A stretch of 64,000 nt of DNA from Cristatella mucedo (GCA_009760855.2 WPIO01000027.1:2846501-2910500), one strand, 5' to 3'. Numbered from the stretch's first letter, positions 1 to 34,960 are shown. Notes: generated from the sequence alone by a model not told the origin. Program-made: numbers and translations.

Positions 1-624
1 CGTCGGTGACGAATCTCCCTCCACCGCCTATGGCAATCCTTGTCAGCCATTATGAGTGTCTCCTTCCATGCTGCCCACGTCATTGACTGCCCTCCTGACT
101 CAACCGCGCTGCATGTTTTCTCTCTGTTGATCGAAATGGGGTGTTTTAGGTACCGCATTCGCACCGAAAGCCTCTTGGAAAGCATTTCGTCTATGCGACC
201 TTTTGGACTTGCAAAAAGAGATGCCTACTTAGATGAATGAGTTGATGTGGGCAAGGGCCACTGGCTGAAAAACCGGATGAATACGATGAACAGACAGCTG
301 ACAGCGCTGGTCATTCTGAGCTAGCACGGTGAGACCCCCTAGGACAGACCACGGTGGCATGTTTCACAAAAAGTATACAAATAGGCGGTAACTAATTATA
401 ATAGGGGTCTCTGTAACTTTGCCTTATATTCACGCAACTTATATATGATATGAGAATAGACTGCTAAATATAAAATGGCATGCGTAATGTTCCTGCAGGG
501 TAAATAAAAATAATTCATTTGCATTGCACCCTCACAGAAATGATCTTCTTTCTTTGAAATTTGCAGATGTTGTATAGAAATAACTACCAAATGATTGGTT
601 GTAACATCCGCAAGCAGCAGGCAC

Positions 625-800
625 AGAGTAATACAAAAATACTAGCTGACTAGACAGCCTCTTTTATATAGAGACAGGAGAGCCTTTACGGCTATCGCCA
701 CCGCTTGCAGCGGCAATAACGGATAGCCCATTGCAGGATTCGAAACCACGACCTCAGAACCAAAGTTATGAAAAGCAGCCGCTTTACCTAGTGTGCCAGT
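625..800 (-). mobile_element. SINE family 1 copy (tRNA-like head)
   Basis: Minus strand GGCACACTAGGTAAAGCGGC, GTGGTTTCGAATCCTGC (B box), then GCTGCAAGCGGTGGCGATAG, CCGTAAAGGCTCTCCTGTC and AAAGAGGCTGTCTAGTC. Confidence 0.75.
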
Positions 801-1079
801 GTATATGCTTGCGTATACGCCACAAACGATAAATCATGAAGATGTGCTGAGCAAACATTCAGCAAACAGTGAGCTCTCATTCAAACGAGACAAAAACGCG
901 CCCGATCGTCCGAACGCTCCTCCTGCAAATTTAAAGGATGAGATCTAGACGAGTTTTGAGGGTGGCAGCAAACTTACCGACATTTTAAAAATCAACCAAA
1001 TAATACCCAGATCGTCTCGTACAAACATTTCTAGAAATCTCCGCTCAGGCTCGTGCTCGCTCGTGTGTTCGAAAGTGCT

Positions 1080-1155
1080 TGTGTGAGCGTGTGTGTGTGA
1101 GTGTGCGTGCGTGCGAGTGTGTGCGCGTGAGTGTGTGTGTGTGTGTGTGTGTGTA
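1080..1155. repeat. (GT)n microsatellite
   Basis: GTGTGTGAGTGTGCGTGC-type purine/pyrimidine alternation ending in (TG)10 or so at 1133-1153. Confidence 0.85.
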
Positions 1156-1224
1156 CTCGTGCTTGAGAGCTGATGGTAGCCACATTGTAGATACTCACAC
1201 GCTTTCAGTGCAAAAAAATAGGGG

Positions 1225-1385
1225 GCTGGGTTTCTAGCACCTTTTAAATGTGACGTCAAAGGATGTCCTGCTGTCAATAATGAGCGACTTCCAGGCTTTA
1301 CGAATGCTGGAGCTGAATGCTCTTTCTCCGAAGGATTTGAGGTTGGTTGAATGCACAGCTTAGTGACTAGAGTCAGAGGAGTCTG
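1225..1385 (-). mobile_element. LINE fragment near the C-terminus
   Basis: Minus strand resembles the segment encoding LKSFG..AF...ALKAWNSLP and the end of the 3' coding part, as at 9102-9200 and 34187-34260. Short and mutated. Confidence 0.5.
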
Positions 1386-1439
1386 TGCTGCATGAAGGAA
1401 GCCCGGGGAGAAGAAAAGCAAAGGAAGCAAGGAAAGGAA

Positions 1440-1495
1440 GAGATGGTGGAAGTTAAGAAAGAGAGAGACGGGAAGAGAGGAAGAGAGAGAGAGTG

Positions 1496-1526
<31 letters not shown>

Positions 1527-1566
1527 GAATGAGAACATACGTATAGACATCAATCGATATTTAGAT

Positions 1567-1618
<52 letters not shown>

Positions 1619-1835
1619 CTCAGAAGGAAGGACGGGATAACGCACCGACAGACAGCCGACAGCCGACAGCCGACAGCCGACAGCCGACAGCCGACAGCCG
1701 ACAGCCGACAGCCGACAGCCGACAGCCGACAGCCGACAGCCGACAGCCGACAGCCGACAGCCGACAGCCGACAGCCGACAGCCGACAGACAGGCATCTTG
1801 GTAAATATAGCCCGATAAAGATAGCAGTGGAAGGC

Positions 1836-1932
<97 letters not shown>

Positions 1933-2049
1933 AAGAGAGAGGAATAGGGTGAGAGTGAGAGCATACATATAGACAGCAATCGATACATATGTAGATGAAA
2001 AGAGTGAGAGAGGGATATAGAGTGAGAGTGAGAGTGAGAGTGAGAGTGT

Positions 2050-2121
<72 letters not shown>

Positions 2122-2220
2122 TAAATGAGTGAATGAGTGAGTGAGTGAGAGAATGTGTGAGTGCAGACGTGTGTGTACGTGTGCATGCGTATGAGTAAAA
2201 GAAAGAGGGAGAGAGAGATT
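1440..2220. repeat. (GA)n microsatellite field
   Basis: Long GA-rich stretch with pure (GA)n cores at 1565-1610 and 1838-1925, mixed with GTGAGA and GAGTGA variants. Reading frames through it give Ser-Leu or Arg-Glu runs and are not genes. Confidence 0.95.
1652..1787. repeat. 7-bp minisatellite ACAGCCG x about 19
   Basis: Near-perfect heptamer array embedded between two (GA)n tracts, without interruption. Confidence 0.95.
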
Positions 2221-2224
2221 GTGA

Positions 2225-3890
2225 AAGAGGGTAAACTTAACGAACGAGATATAAATCTGTGTTTCTCAGCAGCTAACTAAGAGTTACCTAGGCATGCTGA
2301 TATCCAGTAATACCTGCCAGTCCTTGAGCGTTCAGCGTCCCACGCGCCGGATCGATAGACCGCTCTTTGTTACATATACACATCGCTAGTCTACCAGTCC
2401 CCTGTCGCTATTGGCTGAGTGTAATACGGCTTTTTATCTCCGCATTACGAGCTGCCTCGGCATTGACCTTATTAACGACTACCGCCATTTCTTAACCATT
2501 AATTAAGACCCTGGCCGACGCCGGACGCCTGGCCTACGCCACACGAGTTGCAGCAGGTCTCGTACCTCCGGGTACTCGTCCCGTAAGTCCTAGCAACAGC
2601 GACGAGATAGAGAGCAGCGTTTGCTAGCTAGCTCATTGTACACAACTGGCTGCCAGCATCGGATGGAAGCCGTGGTGTCCTACGCTTGCTAACCTCGGAT
2701 GTCGTGAGCCACGGGTCCGGCTCCACCAAGGTGAGCGGTAGGGTGAGGTGAGTACAGCCCGTCTAATGCTGACCTAAAATCGCGAAGAAATACGCCGTTT
2801 GGTACTCTCAGCAAATCTCAGGGTGCCCCAAAAGACACCGAGCACGATGGGTTGGCGCTAGCAGAGCTAGGGCTCAGGTCAGCGTCTCGTCCTGCCAGTG
2901 CGTGGAACAGGTAATGCCGAGTACTTTACTAACGGACGCTGATCGATCTGGTGCCGGCGCTAGCGAGGCTTCATGGAAAGTTGAATCGCCATGTTGCCAC
3001 AGCCATATTGGAATATTGGGTGTCGCTCCCTGGATTCCAAATCACAAAAAATGCCCGATCGGCGTTGAGGCGTCTGAGACCCTTGCCTACAAATGTAATG
3101 CCCCGAGTACCATGGATGTTAGGTCCCATAAGAACCAGTTTCAGATGGGTCGTACATTGCCGTAGCTCGACTTTCGTTTCTAGCTTGTACTGAGGGAGTT
3201 AGCAATTCACTGCCTCTGTGGCGGCTGATGCTAAGTAAGGTCAGGCGCTCATTCTGGAACTGCATCTCGAGTTCAAGTCACAAAGAAAGCAAGAACACTT
3301 ATTCTCTCAAGCATTAAATAATAAGCAGAGACAGAGTTCAGAATAAAGCAACGAGGCATACAATTTAGATGTTTATACTAAGGTTAGTTACTCACTGAAA
3401 GATTATTAGTCGATGATTAAGTAGGTATACGTGTAACTAAATCGCTAGCAGCTCATTGGTACAGCACTAGCGTGTGCACTGATTGCGAAATAGACGTTTT
3501 TTGCCGCTTAAGGCAAACGCATGATTACTTTCACATATTCTGATTGCACGGTGGTAATATGGAGAAAATTTTGAAAGAGCTCTCCCTGCAGTCAATCAAT
3601 GTATTCGACCCCGTGAGATACAAAAACTATAAGATGACCAGTCTTGTGACCGCCTTCGTGTAGTTGCCTACCCGGCTCAGTCAGTTATTTATCCTGTCGT
3701 ATAGTCTAACCGAGTCGTTACTTTTCGTACGTCGACCCAGGGCCAGCAACATGTACTGTGCATCTCTCTTACCTGTTTCTATAGAACCTTACTGGCTTTT
3801 TGACATGTCACTGTTATGCTCGCACTGCGATCTGGAAACAATGATATAATACATTCATTTAGTAATTGTGTCAAGTAAGGTGATTTTAGA
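2225..3890. other. Non-coding stretch, nothing firm
   Basis: Moderately GC-balanced DNA from 2300 to 2760 with several GTGAGC/GTGAGT donor-like words (2731-2760); it could hold a non-coding first exon, but no frame or motif supports this. The remainder shows no repeat or gene. Confidence 0.4.
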
Positions 3891-3894
3891 TCGC

Positions 3895-4180
3895 AAGTTT
3901 CAAGCTTAGGTAGCAGAGAAAGAAGTGCAGCTAAAATACCAGAGCCGTAAGATAGGTGGCATGATGGGTAGCCAGAGGGGTACATATTTCCAGAGGTAGC
4001 GGCTGGTACAAGACAATGAAGGGTCTGAAAGTGAGTGCGAGAACACTGACGTCGATACGATGCTTGACGAAGAGCTGGCGTAGGTTGGCAAGAAGTGCTG
4101 CAATGTGGCCACTGCGAAGTTCATGACAGACAAGCTGAGACAAGCCGAGTTTCGCATCAACTGCAAGCGTCATATTGCAC
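3895..4180 (-). mobile_element. LINE fragment (C-terminal RT part)
   Basis: Minus frame reads LVCHELRSGHIAALLANLRQ then LFVKHRIDVSVLALTFRP, matching HITPLLADLHWLPVKQRIDF of the intact copy. Confidence 0.75.
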
Positions 4181-4569
4181 GGGTTAAATGATCTGCCAGA
4201 AGTGAATTACAGAGGGCTGGACTCTATGTCATAACATCACGGATCAGCTTTGATATAGTATCCTAATGATATGTATCCTAATCTTAAGCTAATCTGAATT
4301 TTGCAATGTTTCGACGCTCAAAGTAGGTAGACTTCAGTGTGAGGCATATATGGTCAACTTGCGAAAGTTAATTTTAAAGATGATACCTAATTTCTTTTAT
4401 AGAAACTACAGGAGGCATATGTACTAGCTGAGTCCATTGGGAAAGTGACTCCTTCCAGTTTCTGAAAGACTGTAGGTTTTCACATTAATTCTTTGTGGGT
4501 TTATATTGCAATGCAATTTGAGAAATACGTTGCTCAAGTTCAAAAGTCAGCAATACACGCTTCAAGTGA

Positions 4570-4573
<4 letters not shown>

Positions 4574-4628
<55 letters not shown>

Positions 4629-4906
4629 AAAGGTAAGAGAGATAAGAGGGAGAAATAAAAAATATTATAGCCGTATGTCTAATGCATAGAAATGTAATCC
4701 TATATTGCGCGCTTGGCGATTAAATCCGCAAAATAGAGAGAGAAAGAGAGAGCGAAACAGAGAGCGAAAGAGAGAGAGAGAGAAAGAGAGTGAGAGAGAG
4801 TTTAAAGATAAGAGGAAGGAATAAAATATATTATAGCCATACGTCTAATGCATAAAAATGTAATCCTATATTTCGCGCTTGGCGATTAAATCCAAAAATA
4901 AAGAGA
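4574..4906. repeat. (GA)n plus tandem duplication
   Basis: A unit running from GAGTTTAAAGGTAAGAG through GCGCGCTTGGCGATTAAATC (4624-4733) is repeated with a few changes at 4799-4900, separated by GA-rich DNA. Confidence 0.85.
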
Positions 4907-5446
4907 GAGAGAGAGAGTAAATATCGTGAAAAAAAGTGGACCCAGAATAGATCCTTGGTGCACTCATACTTAAAGGGACACGGGAATGACCGTCGAACCT
5001 TTAAATATAAGCTCTGAAATCTCCTTCTGTCAGAGGCCTAATGCAAGGCACTACGTTGCCAATTATATTTCCGCCTATGCATATACAGAGAAGAAAATAC
5101 ATGCATACACCTGTGTATCCAAATATATTGGTACGTACATACTTGTGTAAACATAAATTAATTGTTCCATATAATATATGGTGGTGCTCATATACAGATA
5201 TGCACTTGATATGTAAAATATTGACGTAATGTAAGTGTATAGCAAATATATACTGTATATAAAGGTATTTACTAGTATATAAAGGGATAGATATATATAT
5301 ATCTACTGATTAAAGAGAGGAAGTCCTTCCCTCCGTCACGCGGGAAGATGGCGCACTTCCGTTAAGCGGCAAGATAACGCAGTGTTGTCTTCGTTGACGG
5401 AACTACTATGACTCAGCGAAGCGAGTCCACAGGCAGTAAGCTGCTG

Positions 5447-5447
5447 C

Positions 5448-5491
<44 letters not shown>

Positions 5492-5511
5492 GTATATACA
5501 TATATACATAT

Positions 5512-5562
<51 letters not shown>
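5447..5562. repeat. (TA)n / (CA)n microsatellite
   Basis: TA dinucleotides with ATAC variants, a short (AC)n at 5512-5526, then (TA)n again. Confidence 0.95.
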
Positions 5563-5563
<1 letters not shown>

Positions 5564-5564
5564 A

Positions 5565-8500
5565 GAGGGAGGGAGAAAGTAAGACGTTAGGACCATGTGA
5601 TTCTCAGTTCCTGTCCAGGGTGATTCAGAATTCTGGTGTCCATTCTCTAGTAATCAATTCCCTCTTCCTGTTGTAATTTAAGATAGGCCAAAATTTTCTG
5701 TCACAAGTGTAAGAGTAGCTGCAGAGTTCAGCCAACATTGATGTTAGCTAATACTAATGTTAGCAGTTGAATGCAATGGGCTAATGTTCTCTCTCGGTTT
5801 TTCATATTTTGCCACATTGCCATCAAGCTCTAGTCTAACAAGCACGTACCGAAGATGGAACCATTATGAGGTGGCCTGGATACTCAGGCAACTTGGTACC
5901 TCTATATAAGACTTTAAGTACAGAGGAGACATCTTTTCAATGTATTGAGAGAAGCCCTACGATGAAGACTACTACAGGGAGAAGTTACTTGGTAAGCATT
6001 TAAGGTATAGTTACATATTACCACCTAAGTTTGACCAGCTTTCACTACTTATTCACACGTTGCACATACAGAAACGTTTATTAATTTTATTTTCTTATAA
6101 AGAAATGCTAGTTTTTATTCCTTTAGTCAGTAGCTTTTAGGAAGTAATAGAGACACTATTCATAATGTCAAGACCGTATACTGAGCACGTGGTGATAATG
6201 ATTTGATCAAAAGCAAGATAGACTCAATTATATTCACCTAGTTTAAAAAAATATGAGGAGTGCTTTGTGTAAAAAATTTAAAAACTACGCCACGCTGGAT
6301 ACTTTATTTTCATATATTTTCTACATTTAGGCTAAATTCACTTAAGGTTTCTACGTCTAAGGTTCTCCGCGAAACTCGCAATAACATAGGTAAACGGAGA
6401 ACAATTAAGGAGTCGTGGTTACGTTATTAGTACTTGATGCATAGATAAATCTCTTAGCTTTGCAGAGTTGGGAAACGAATCCAAAGGTACATCTGTTTTA
6501 TGTCGCATGCCTATTTTTAAATTTTTGCTTTTATAATAAAAAATGAATAGGAAATCTAATAAAATAGGAAGACCGGATGAGATATAGCAAACTGGTCTTA
6601 TTTAGGTCTTTGTAAGTAACCGAAGAAAATGGATGGCATAAAAAGGCTTTGACGAAGGAGGAACTGCGTCCAATTTTGCTGAGAGTGTTATGTCAAAGGT
6701 GTGGTTGAAATCAGCATATGAGTTTCAATTTTCTTTGAAGAGCAATTAATTTAATTTGTTCTGCATAATTTACTAGTGCTTAAAGTTACGAACCAGATAG
6801 GTCTCCGTGTTCTATGCATGTCTTCTTGAGTAAATAGATTAGTTCACGTTGCGAAACCACCATGGACAAGTTTACGCATACGATATTGGTATAGGAGTAC
6901 ACTATTCCATCAAGGCTACGGAGCCATGACTTTGTCCGAACCAGTTTAATCTATACCTGATGGAAGTCTCTGGGCGAGCCTTTCCCGGTTTAGTCTAGAG
7001 GGACCCCAGCCCAATAGTCTCATTCGGCGCGCTATGGTATTCGAGCAAGCGTTGGCGTGTACAAACAAGTCTTGGTTTCTCACACATTCAGCATTTTATT
7101 AGATTAAAACAGCAATGCAAAGTAGTCGCAATCTTATTCAAAGGTCACAGCGTGGGTTTATAATCACGAACCGACCCTAGAGAAAGCTCATCGTGACGTT
7201 CCACCACAATCACCAATTAATGTTCGTCATCACCACACTTTCTGTGTCAGGAGGGAGCGATGGTTTTTCGAGGCTTTTATAATATTTCCGAGAGCACTTT
7301 GAGTTCTCAAAATGAAATTGCTCATGCAAGATGTTGAGAAAGATTTTTAGGGGAAAAATTGAAGTACACAAAGGTCATACAATCGAACCACTCTATTTTT
7401 GCTTAAGTTATTGCAAAGTTTATTTTCTATTCTTGCCAATTAGAGATATATCGCCTTGGTGTCTGACCTCGGAAATGGTATCCATGATGTCCAAACGGGC
7501 TTGGATAACCCGGCGAGCTATATTAACTATCGGGAACCTCGCAATTATTCAAACATTTAAACGGTTAATTGTGCTTTCATAATAGCGGAATCTAAGTGCA
7601 AATGGATTGCCCTCCAGCATGGCGGCCTTTCGATCGACTGAAAATCGGCAACATAATCGGCGACGGCGGCGGCGGCGAGAGACTGTTTGGGGCAGATGCA
7701 AGCCAACCCCACGACAATTCGGCAAGCTTTTCAGCGCATAAAGAGAGTGCCATTAGAACGTAGTTAAAACCAACTGGGCCGAATTAAGGTAGAGTCGCGG
7801 TGTTTTTCTTTAAATGACGTGGACGGAAAACGCAGCTTTGAAGCGTGTCTGGCTCAGGTAAAATAAAGTAGAGATCGGCTGACTCAACAGCCGCAGTAAT
7901 ATAGCGGCAGAAGAGACGCAGTTACCGTGACCCCCTCCCCGGCAGCCGGCAACGCACAGTTAAATGCTGCGGGACTCGTTCCGACGACCTGAGTAAACTG
8001 AGAACGCCTTTCCACCAGACTACGAACGGCGTGCTAAAAAAAGACGCTACCGAATGTATGCCGGTGCAATTGTCATCTTGCCATTTTAGCGAATTCGTCC
8101 TTGATTGATTCAACATTCGTTGCGTAAGCACCGCAGGCGCGGGAGCCAGATCAGGCCGGCGCTCGCATCCCGGTTACGGGCGTGCTCGGGCCGAACGCTA
8201 CCTTCACCGGACCGCTAGTAATCCAGTTACGCGCCCAGTGACTAGAGAATACCGAGCGACTGAAGGCCGTCCGCCGAAACATTGAGCGGAGAAGCGATTG
8301 GCGCTGAGGCGAAGCTAATCTCGTGGCACTGGGCCTCTAGTTGTGTGAGTGAGGTCCAATGCTTGATCAGTCGCACGAACCCTGCCGCTGCTCTCAACCC
8401 GAGACGCGAAGGAAGGCGCCGCCGCTTCTTTAAACGAGAGCTAGCCGCTAGCTCGCTCTTCCCCGAGTGCTGAACCCCCGCGCGGAGTTGCAAGCGACCC

Positions 8501-8790
8501 GAAACGGAGTTACGCGCAGGGTTGTTTTTCTTTTAGCTGTTCAACTTGCCGCCGATCGGCACTTGCGCGTCTGAACTGGTCGGAAACCGAGACAGATTCC
8601 ACGGCTTCCCTGCTCACTCCGCAACAAGCTGCCATTGGCTGTGTTGTATTGCACAGCAAAGCTTCGACGGATTGTTGCGCATTCTAGCCTCTGCTTGCCC
8701 GTCTCTGCTCACGTATACCTTGGTCGTTAGTTCGTTAAAATTTGTGTTTTATATATATCTCGCATGCATGGATTTAAGTGCCAAAGCACA
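5565..8790. other. Mostly featureless, with a CpG-rich patch
   Basis: 5565-7600 is AT-rich with no gene apart from the tentative exon at 6646. 7640-8530 is GC/CpG-rich, with GGCGGCGGCGGCG at 7665 and dense CG at 8120-8500. It is a candidate promoter or CpG island for a TRAK transcript, lying 1.6 kb upstream of exon 10096. No clear TATA box or coding frame. Confidence 0.35.
6646..6698 (+). CDS. Possible upstream TRAK exon (tentative)
   Basis: Frame reads ALTKEELRPILLRVLCQ and ends AG|GTGTGG in phase 2, exactly the phase needed by the acceptor at 10096. TRAK proteins have an LT.EQIEETLKYFLL helix just before the segment encoded at 10096, so LTKEEL is suggestive. The spliced product would be about seven residues longer than usual here, and the acceptor (cataaaaag) is weak. 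It may be chance. Confidence 0.25.
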
Positions 8791-8794
8791 GGCA

Positions 8795-9450
8795 TGCAAT
8801 AATAAAAATAATAATACATTTCTACACCTCCCCCAGGGAATTAAATCACTTTCTAGACACTTCGCAGATGCTGTAAAAAAACCATGACCAAATTTTTAAT
8901 GGTAACATGCACGATTTAATCAAGCTTAACATTGTTAAATGAAAATTGCACGGGTTCATCGTGTTGATGGTTATTAGTAGCAGGCTTAGTTTCAGCACGC
9001 TTAAGCGCATATGGGAAAAGTCACATGGTCCGGCTAAATGTTGTAATTGTAAGCGTGCTTAAAGTTTCCTTTTAAATTTCATGACAGGGAATGTCGTGAC
9101 GTCAGTCGGAATGAGTTCCAGGCTTTGAGAGCACGTGAACTAAAGGCACTGTCGTCAAAGGATTTGAGGCTCGTAAGAGATATACGTAAACTATTTGACT
9201 CAGAACAGCGGGAGGTACGATACCTTGCCTAGTGGGGGAGTAGTTCCGATAGATTGACTGGAGCCAGATAATGGGAAGGGAGGTAAAAGCAGCTGACAAG
9301 CTCTCTTGAAGTCGATGCGCTGCTTGATTAGGAGCGAGTGCAGATAGGCGAGAAAAGGTGCGATGCGGCAACTCTGCGACGCTCTCTACAGAAAAGCCTA
9401 GCTGCTGAGTTTAGCGCCAACTGTAAGCACCTGATTGCACATCCCGGTAG
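8795..9450 (-). mobile_element. LINE copy, minus strand
   Basis: The 3' tail (AATAATAATA reading minus) lies at the left, followed by the degraded 3' hairpin and C-terminal coding remains up to about 9450 (VAALSHLFSRLSALAPNQ-like). Confidence 0.75.
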
Positions 9451-9489
9451 ATGAACGAGCAGTGGGTTACAGATGCTCAATGAGCCTAG

Positions 9490-9690
9490 CCGTTAATAAT
9501 ACTAAAAATAATACACTTGATAAAGCGCCCTCAAGAGAACTCAATTTCTTTCTAGACACTTTACATTTGCTGCAAAGGGAAACGCGATTGAATGGCGAGT
9601 GGTATCATGCTTGATAAACAATATGAGTAACATGGTTAGGGGTGACATGCACATGGTCAGCATGCAAGTTCACGTACTGCCCGCAAGACC
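9490..9690 (-). mobile_element. LINE 3'-end fragment
   Basis: (ATT)n-type tail, then AAGCGCCCTC...TAGACACTTTACATTT and the 3'UTR on the minus strand. It is adjacent to, but distinct from, the 8.8-kb copy. Confidence 0.75.
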
Positions 9691-10095
9691 AAATCCAAAT
9701 ACAATTTAATTGACTGTTGAACAAAATGAGTCGTCACAGCTCAGTGACAGTAAGTCGTACTTCTGAAAGAGAATGGCCAATGATGAGCGCGTGTAACTTG
9801 AGAAGATGTTGGTATAGGAAAGTTCAATGTAACTACTGAGAGCTCTCATGTCTCTCTGAGCAATTCTCTACGCGAGGTTGCACGGTGATTTGTCATTACC
9901 GGTGTCTTCTTTTAATTTCACCGCAGCCACAAATGAACTATGTCGAAGGATCGCTTGCCTCTAGCTTAAGGCAATGCAAGGCTTGATTTTAGATTTAATA
10001 ATTAGTACTCACTGAGCCACGAGGCAAGTTTATTGAGCCACGCATTTTCAGTTAAGATGTGACTGAGCCATGGAACCGACCCGTCTCTCTCACAG

Positions 10096-31888
<21,793 letters not shown>

Positions 31889-32103
31889 GCCTCATGAGTG
31901 AGAAAGTACGACGCGTTGAGATGCATACGGTCAGTGTGGCTGAAGCTTGCTAAGCTTAAGGCTTAAGCACTTAATCCCTTAACACTGTTCAAGCTACGTC
32001 AAAGAATGACGGCGTCGGTACCCATATCGTTGTTCGTATCTGTATGACGTTTACCAACGTGGCTGAGCCAGTGGCTGATGTCATCGGTCGTTGTCGAGTC
32101 TGA

Positions 32104-32109
32104 AATAAA
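32104..32109 (+). terminator. Poly(A) signal AATAAA for the TRAK gene
   Basis: AATAAA lies 216 bases after the TAG stop of the 31654 exon, a normal 3'UTR length. No strong coding signal lies between. This supports 31888 as a real C-terminus in at least one transcript form. Confidence 0.5.
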
Positions 32110-32114
32110 AAATC

Positions 32115-33955
32115 TGAATGTACTGTAGGACTAGTACAGGAGCAAATTGTAAAGCCATGCTCTTAAGTCCGAGGTCCAGAAATTAGCACTATTTATTTCT
32201 CGAAATGCACTGAAAGTGGAAAAAATGCCATGTGTGCATTTTTGTAAACGCAATTCGTAAGGAGGGGCATTGTAAAGCAGTGTTACGTGGGCAGGAAAAA
32301 CTGCAACGACGTCTTTACTCGGAGCAAGGTAGAAGCAGTCATTTGCAGAATAGATTTGTGAGTGAATGCCGTAAGAGGGCAGGTAGCGCATACTAAGGCA
32401 GAGTGTAGAAGCATTTTTTAGCACAGCGGAAAAAGGCATACAACGACCGACGCCCGGCTAGTGATATCCACAATAGTTATGTATTACTCATCCTTCGCCG
32501 CTGCTCGGTGTTGCTGACTGATAGTGTGATCACTCATCCTGGCCACTAGCCACATCAGACCTAATCCAATCGGGTGACTGAGAGCACTGCCACAGGCCGT
32601 TCTCAGACAACTTCCCTTTAAGCCTCAGTGTGAAAAGTCAACGCTGATGTACCGAACTGCAACAGTTGTGGCTAGTGGTAGTGTGTAGCTCATTGCCTAC
32701 CAGAAAAAGTGGCAGTGTACTGGTCCGAAAAACTAAATGCCCGGGATTTGAAGACCAGTGTTGGATTGAGCACAACTTTTCTTTGCCGTTTACGGAGCAA
32801 AAGAAAATCCGTAATTGCATAGATTGACGGTTTTTTATTGACTGTCGAATGTACTTACTGGCTCTAACGCTTTTAGCATTCAATTTCAAGCCATTCACTG
32901 AGGCAAGGGCTTTCATTAGCTAGCTCTTACCAAGGCATGTTCAAGTCTTTCGCTCACACGCCCAAGAGCGTTTGCGCGTGTGCGTGTGCCTAAAAGTACT
33001 TGCCAGAAAGACTCCTTTTTAAGAATGTGGGTATTCGGTGATCAGTCGATACAGAATTACAAAAGCCACATCAAGAGTGGCTAATGAAAAGAAGAAACCG
33101 GCCGTCGTAGATGCTTCTTTACCGATTACGGCCGAACATAAAATGCAATTAACATTGCCCTTTTCCTTGAAATAAGTCAGAGTCTCCGATAGATCACGTG
33201 TCTCTATTGAAACTCTGTTCTTACAGTCAATCCAAGCAGTGGCCTAAGCGCATCGATCCTTTCTATGGTCATTTGTGATCTCCCTCGATTCTCAGATGAG
33301 CTTATGCCAAATGAAGCTTAAAGTTAGAATGGGGGTAGTCCTTAATACAGGCAGCCTTCAACTTACGAAGGTTCGTCATACATAAATCCAGAGATACGAA
33401 CTTGGCCACAGTCGCACACTCAAAGTAAAAAATAAAAAATAATCAAAGAAAGCATACAGAATCCGCGAAAGGTCAGTAGATTGACAGCGCTGCAAGTAAT
33501 GGGGAGGAAATGATGTCTAACAGCTATGCATTGTGGGTACTAAGGGTTCCTTCTTGCTTGCGTGACATGCTTGAGTTAAGGCGTGTTTAGAGAGATATCA
33601 GGCATCATCGTAACTGTGTTGTAATTTTACCGTTGCCTGCTTTACTACTTTATTTACTATTACTGTATAACACGGCAAAATAGAAACGAGTGAAGCACAA
33701 AATAGAAACGTGTGAACCCCAGCACTCCACTAGCAAAGCAGTTTATTCAGCCGAGCCAGTCGCGAGGGTTTAGAGGAAGATAGAGTTGATGATCCTCCAG
33801 CGAGATCGTCCAACTTCTCCTCACCCTCCTCCCATTAGTACTTAAAGTACAGCACTACAACTACTAGCTTCTGTTCGCCCAAGACTCCAATACTCCAGAT
33901 TATGGTATGTAAATGTAATCTTATTTACCAATTAATTACTGTTAATAATATTAAA
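32115..33955. other. Intergenic, nothing recognised
   Basis: Downstream of the TRAK poly(A) signal. Short frames only; GTGTGCGTGTGC-type patch near 32970. Confidence 0.5.
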
Positions 33956-33959
33956 TTAG

Positions 33960-34960
33960 TTATATCTCCAGCAGAAAACCCAATCCCTTTCTAGGCACTT
34001 CAATTTACTGCAAAGGAAGCGTGATCAAATGATTAGTGACAGCATGCACAGTGTCAGCACCCATAAGCACACAGAGGACGATTCATATGGACCCACTTAA
34101 TGCTACTATAAATATAAGCGTTTTTAGATTCTTTTTAAATGCGGTCAAGCCAGGAGATGTGAAGAAAGTGGGAAGTGAGTTCCAGGCTATAGGAGCATAC
34201 GAACTAAATGCACCGATTCCAAAGGATTTGAGGTTCGTACGAGGTATAGGTAAATGATTAAATTCCGAAAAGCGGGTGGTACGATGCTTGGCCTGGAGGG
34301 AGTAGATACCATAGGTTGGCTGGAGCCAAAGAATGAAGGGACCTTAAAGTGAGTGACAAAAACCTTTAAGTCCTTCGACCAACCACAGAGCGCTGATATA
34401 CCCCATACTTCAGTGGTTCCTCGAATGATCTTTGTCCGTTCACAACAATTCTGGAGTCTCCCAATAAGAAAGGACCGAAACCATTGGAGTGTAGTAACAG
34501 TGATGCTCAATCGAGACGAGGGAGGTGCTAGAGAAGGACTTGGTAATCGTTAGGATCACAGCTCTCGAAAGATTGAGCAAAATAAGCAGATATACTCGAC
34601 CTAAGTCCGCATTCCTAATTAGGTCGCTCTAAACCCGAAGCAATCATGACGCTGTGATAAGCTCTAAAACCAGACTGGAACTTACTAGCAAGGTTTGAAG
34701 CTTCGATGTATGAGTTCAGATGGTCGGTTACGACTCGTTCCAGTTTTTCTATAGGATAAAGAACCGTAAGAAGGAAGACTGGGCGGAATTTGCACAGGCT
34801 CACCTAGTCTAGCGTTGCTTTCTTGAGTAGGGGTCTGACTACAGCCTTTTTGAAAGGTGCTTGGACATGACCTGAGGCAAATGACATATTTATGGTGTCA
34901 GTCATGCATGACAGCAGCTGATATTTGCATATTAGAAGCACGGCAGCGGAAATAGGGTCT
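33960..34960 (-). mobile_element. LINE copy with RT N-terminal part, internally deleted
   Basis: 33960-34540 is the 3' end and C-terminal coding. 34615-34950 (minus) reads APFKKAVVRPLLKKATLD, then a stop, YPIEKLERVVTDHLNSYIEA and SNLASKFQSGFRAYHSVM, the fingers region of a LINE reverse transcriptase (ILERVV..QL...LE....LS..QSGFR..HS). The middle of the RT is missing. Confidence 0.8.

Noticed and set aside
945-2186. Ser-Leu and Arg-Glu rich frames
   Set aside because: Translations of (GA)n and the ACAGCCG array.
5336-5596. Ile-Tyr repeat frames here and at 45.7-46.3 kb
   Set aside because: Translations of (TA)n microsatellites.
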